Positions 62,138-64,000 of a stretch of 64,000 nt of DNA are shown here, piece by piece (the stretch's first letter is position 1; the number at the start of each line of letters is the position of its first letter). Under the pieces are notes generated by a model, which ran no database searches, had not been told where the DNA came from, and saw only the letters and a program-made list of their open reading frames with translations. The stretch is from JAFGLZ01 sp964390905 (GTDB lineage: Bacteria > Planctomycetota > Phycisphaerae > UBA1845 > JAFGLZ01). The stretch is from contig CAYMLO010000018.1 in NCBI GenBank assembly GCA_964390905.1, positions 1 to 64,000 of the forward strand, read 5' to 3'. Both the position numbers and the translations under genes were made by a program.

Positions 62138-63532
62138 GTGAAGCCGCTGAAGTTGGACGAAATCGCGGCCGCGATGGAGGCCAGGCCACTTGGCGCACCG
62201 GGACGCTACCTTGTCGAGAGCGTCGGTATCGACTCCCGCCAGGTCGCGTCGGGCCAGCTCTTCTTCGCGATTCGAGGCGATCGGTTTGACGGCCACGATT
62301 TCGTTGCGGACGCCATCGACCGCGGCGCGATGGCGGCGGTCGTGTCCCGTCCGGATCTGGTGCCGCCGGAATTGCACGAGCTAGGCCTGCTGTTGCTGGT
62401 CGACGACACGACGGCGGCGTTGGGACGGCTGGCGGCGTTTCATCGACGTCAGGCGCGGGCTCGCGTGATCGCGGTGACGGGGTCAAACGGGAAGACGACG
62501 ACCAAGGAGATGATCCACCAGGTGCTGAGCGGACGTCGGCGCGGGCGGGGGGCGCCCAAGAGCTTCAACAACGCGATCGGCGTGCCGTTGACGCTGCTCT
62601 CGGTGGCGCCGGACGACGAATACGTTGTGGTTGAAATCGGGAGCAACGCGCCCGGCGAAGTCGGTCAGCTGGGTGAGTTGGCCTCGCCCGACATCGGGGT
62701 GATCACGGGCGTGGCCGAGACGCACCTGGAACAGCTGGGCAGCCTGGAGGGCGTGGCGACGGAGAAGGCGAGTCTGATCGATCACGTGCGGGAAGGCGGA
62801 TCCGCGGTGTTGTCGGCCGAGTCGGAGTTGTTGGTTAGGCTGACGCGACGTCGGCGCCGGCGCGCAGTGCGTCAGGTGCGTTTCGGCCGGTGCGATGGGG
62901 TGGACCTTCGTGCGACGCAACTGGCATCGGGACCGGGTCGTGTCTCATTTTGCCTCGACGGGGGGCAACGGGTGACGATCCCCATGCCCGGGGAGCACAA
63001 TGTCCTGAACGCCCTGGCGGCGATCGGCGTGGCCCGAGAGATGGGGATCGGTCTGACCGAAGCGGCGGATCGGCTGGCCGAGTTCCGTCCGCCACCGATG
63101 CGGATGGAGGTCCATCGCTGGGGTCAGGTCACCCTCATCAACGACGCGTACAACGCCAACCCGGCAAGCATGGCGGCGGCGCTGGCGGTGCTGCGGAATT
63201 GGCCAGATGCGGGGCGTCGTGTCTTCGTGGCGGGCGACATGTGGGAGTTGGGCACCGCGACGCTGACCAAGCACCAGCAGCTCGGCCGGCAGATTGCCGA
63301 GGCCGGGATTGAGGTGCTCGTGGCCGTGGGCGACCTGGCCGATGCTGTGACGCAGGCGGCGCGGGAGGCGAGTGCGGCGATCCAGGTCGAGGCGGCGTCC
63401 GGGATCGAGGACGCCGCGGACAGGCTGGGGCAGGTGATCCAGCCTGGCGACGCGATCTTGCTCAAGGGATCCCGCGCGGTGGGGCTGGAGGCGTTGGTGG
63501 ATACGATTCGCGCCTTGGCGGAGAAGTGTTGA
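62138..63532 (+). CDS. murF: UDP-MurNAc-pentapeptide synthetase (MurF)
   Basis: 464 aa from a GTG at 62138 (a GTG at 62087 would add 17 residues). It shares the Mur-ligase plan with MurE: DSRQVASGQLFFAIRGDRFDGHDF, ATP loop VTGSNGKTTTKEM, KSFNNAIGVPLTLL and VVEIGSNAPGE, TGVAETHLEQ, and late NDAYNANPASMAAAL. It adds D-Ala-D-Ala to the UDP-MurNAc-tripeptide. The GTG is close to GGGGAAC. Confidence 0.94.
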   Translation: MKPLKLDEIAAAMEARPLGAPGRYLVESVGIDSRQVASGQLFFAIRGDRFDGHDFVADAIDRGAMAAVVSRPDLVPPELHELGLLLLVDDTTAALGRLAAFHRRQARARVIAVTGSNGKTTTKEMIHQVLSGRRRGRGAPKSFNNAIGVPLTLLSVAPDDEYVVVEIGSNAPGEVGQLGELASPDIGVITGVAETHLEQLGSLEGVATEKASLIDHVREGGSAVLSAESELLVRLTRRRRRRAVRQVRFGRCDGVDLRATQLASGPGRVSFCLDGGQRVTIPMPGEHNVLNALAAIGVAREMGIGLTEAADRLAEFRPPPMRMEVHRWGQVTLINDAYNANPASMAAALAVLRNWPDAGRRVFVAGDMWELGTATLTKHQQLGRQIAEAGIEVLVAVGDLADAVTQAAREASAAIQVEAASGIEDAADRLGQVIQPGDAILLKGSRAVGLEALVDTIRALAEKC

Positions 63533-63536
63533 GCGG

Positions 63537-63559
63537 ATCCGGCCGGCAGCCGGCCGGAT
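63537..63559. repeat. Perfect 10-bp hairpin between murF and mraY
   Basis: ATCCGGCCGG (63537-63546) pairs with CCGGCCGGAT (63550-63559) around a CAG loop. It starts 4 nt after the murF stop and ends 21 nt before the mraY start, with no T-tract; it may modulate readthrough or mRNA stability within the operon. Confidence 0.7.
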
Positions 63560-63580
63560 GAGTAGGACGCGGGGCTCGCA

Positions 63581-64000
63581 ATGCTGTTCCATCTAATCGA
63601 CTACGTCGTTGCTGATCCTCGCTACGCATACGGCAGTGTTTTGTTTCGCTCGACGGTGGCGATCCTGCTCGGATTCTATCTGGTCTGGCAGTTCGGGCCG
63701 AGGATCATCCGCTGGTTGATCAAGATGAAAATCGGCGACCATCCGGAGTTCGACCACGCCGAGCTGAACAAGATGGCCGTCGGCAAGGCCCATACGCCGA
63801 CGATGGGGGGCGTGATCATCATCCTGGGTATTCTCGGGCCGGTGCTGTTGCTGGCGGATCTTAAGAACTTCTATATCCACATGGCGTTGGTGTGCGCCAT
63901 GTGGCTGGCGTTGTTGGGGGGCGTTGACGATTGGCTGAAGCTGACGGTGGCGCGGCGCGTCGGCACGCGCGCCGGGCTGCGAACCTACGAGAAGCTGTTG
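63581..64000 (+). CDS. mraY: Phospho-MurNAc-pentapeptide translocase MraY (3' end outside window)
   Basis: First 140 residues only; the frame runs off the window end. ATG at 63581. Characteristic features: hydrophobic N-terminal helix, HTPTMGGVIII motif (71-80) and GGVDDWLKL with D116/D117 and K120, the catalytic aspartates of the MraY/WecA family. It transfers phospho-MurNAc-pentapeptide to undecaprenyl phosphate (lipid I). Last gene of the visible dcw stretch. Confidence 0.95.
   Translation, partial: MLFHLIDYVVADPRYAYGSVLFRSTVAILLGFYLVWQFGPRIIRWLIKMKIGDHPEFDHAELNKMAVGKAHTPTMGGVIIILGILGPVLLLADLKNFYIHMALVCAMWLALLGGVDDWLKLTVARRVGTRAGLRTYEKLL

Noticed and set aside
60101..62377. 758-aa antisense open frame across murE/murF
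   Set aside because: A GC-driven antisense shadow: no domain, no ribosome site, and it lies opposite unambiguous murE and murF.
1..64000. CRISPR arrays, insertion sequences, rRNA or tRNA genes
   Set aside because: No regularly spaced direct repeats, transposase genes, cloverleaf-forming segments or rRNA sequence were recognised anywhere in the window.

Overview
This is a GC-rich bacterial window that reads as a planctomycete, probably Phycisphaerae-like or a related uncultured lineage. The inference rests on a PVC-type small basic protein (3304-3570), repeated short zinc ribbons of the CxxCGYDL type, a very high density of secreted carbohydrate-active proteins, URO-D-like and DUF2961 proteins, and abundant intergenic palindromic repeats. 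No 16S rRNA or other taxonomic marker is present, so the placement is an inference.

Layout. 1-6650: a 5'-truncated Hsp70-like membrane protein, a class I aminotransferase, a GTG-started membrane protein followed 2 nt later by the small basic protein, a XerD-type tyrosine recombinase and a lipoprotein. 6900-16000: a CYTH phosphatase/cyclase-fold protein, a zinc-ribbon membrane protein, an Asp-box (sialidase-like) secreted protein facing a GH123-like giant, then a 701-aa TPR-bearing protein. 16290-22210: signalling genes: an HDOD protein, an ECF sigma / zinc anti-sigma / CpxP-like set, and a convergent OmpR-type regulator plus TPR-bearing histidine kinase. 22430-40660: an accessory region with an RCK_N protein, an AKR-like barrel, large secreted glycosidase-like proteins, a DegT aminotransferase, a GH5-like enzyme, two more exported barrels, and a GH172/URO-D-like pair. 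40850-53070: zinc-ribbon/DUF4190 membrane proteins, an amidohydrolase, a DapA-family enzyme, a second URO-D-like protein, ribulokinase, an alpha/beta hydrolase, an NtrC-type regulator and a ROK kinase. This looks like scavenging and catabolism of complex glycans and pentoses. 54819-64000: the division and cell-wall (dcw) cluster mraZ, rsmH, LysM protein, ftsL-like, ftsI, murE, murF, mraY (cut by the window end), in one direction and tightly packed from the LysM gene to ftsI.

The most unusual content is non-coding. Two gene-free stretches, about 36.6-37.3 kb and 53.4-54.2 kb, are diverged copies of one 700-770-nt element. They share a promoter-like 5' block, several short internal blocks, and a 3' domain of about 120 nt with 36 consecutive identical bases, closed by a 10-bp stem that shows a compensatory change. 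I interpret them as two copies of a large structured RNA that I do not recognise. A third structured spacer (55.36-55.94 kb) separates mraZ from rsmH and shares a 15-mer with the first element in opposite orientation. At least four other palindromic families (double hairpins near 1.97 and 46.3 kb; long inverted repeats near 28.9, 42.9 and 44.1 kb; GC palindromes near 13.9 kb) mark gene ends and spacers. No rRNA, tRNA, CRISPR array, insertion sequence or prophage was recognised.
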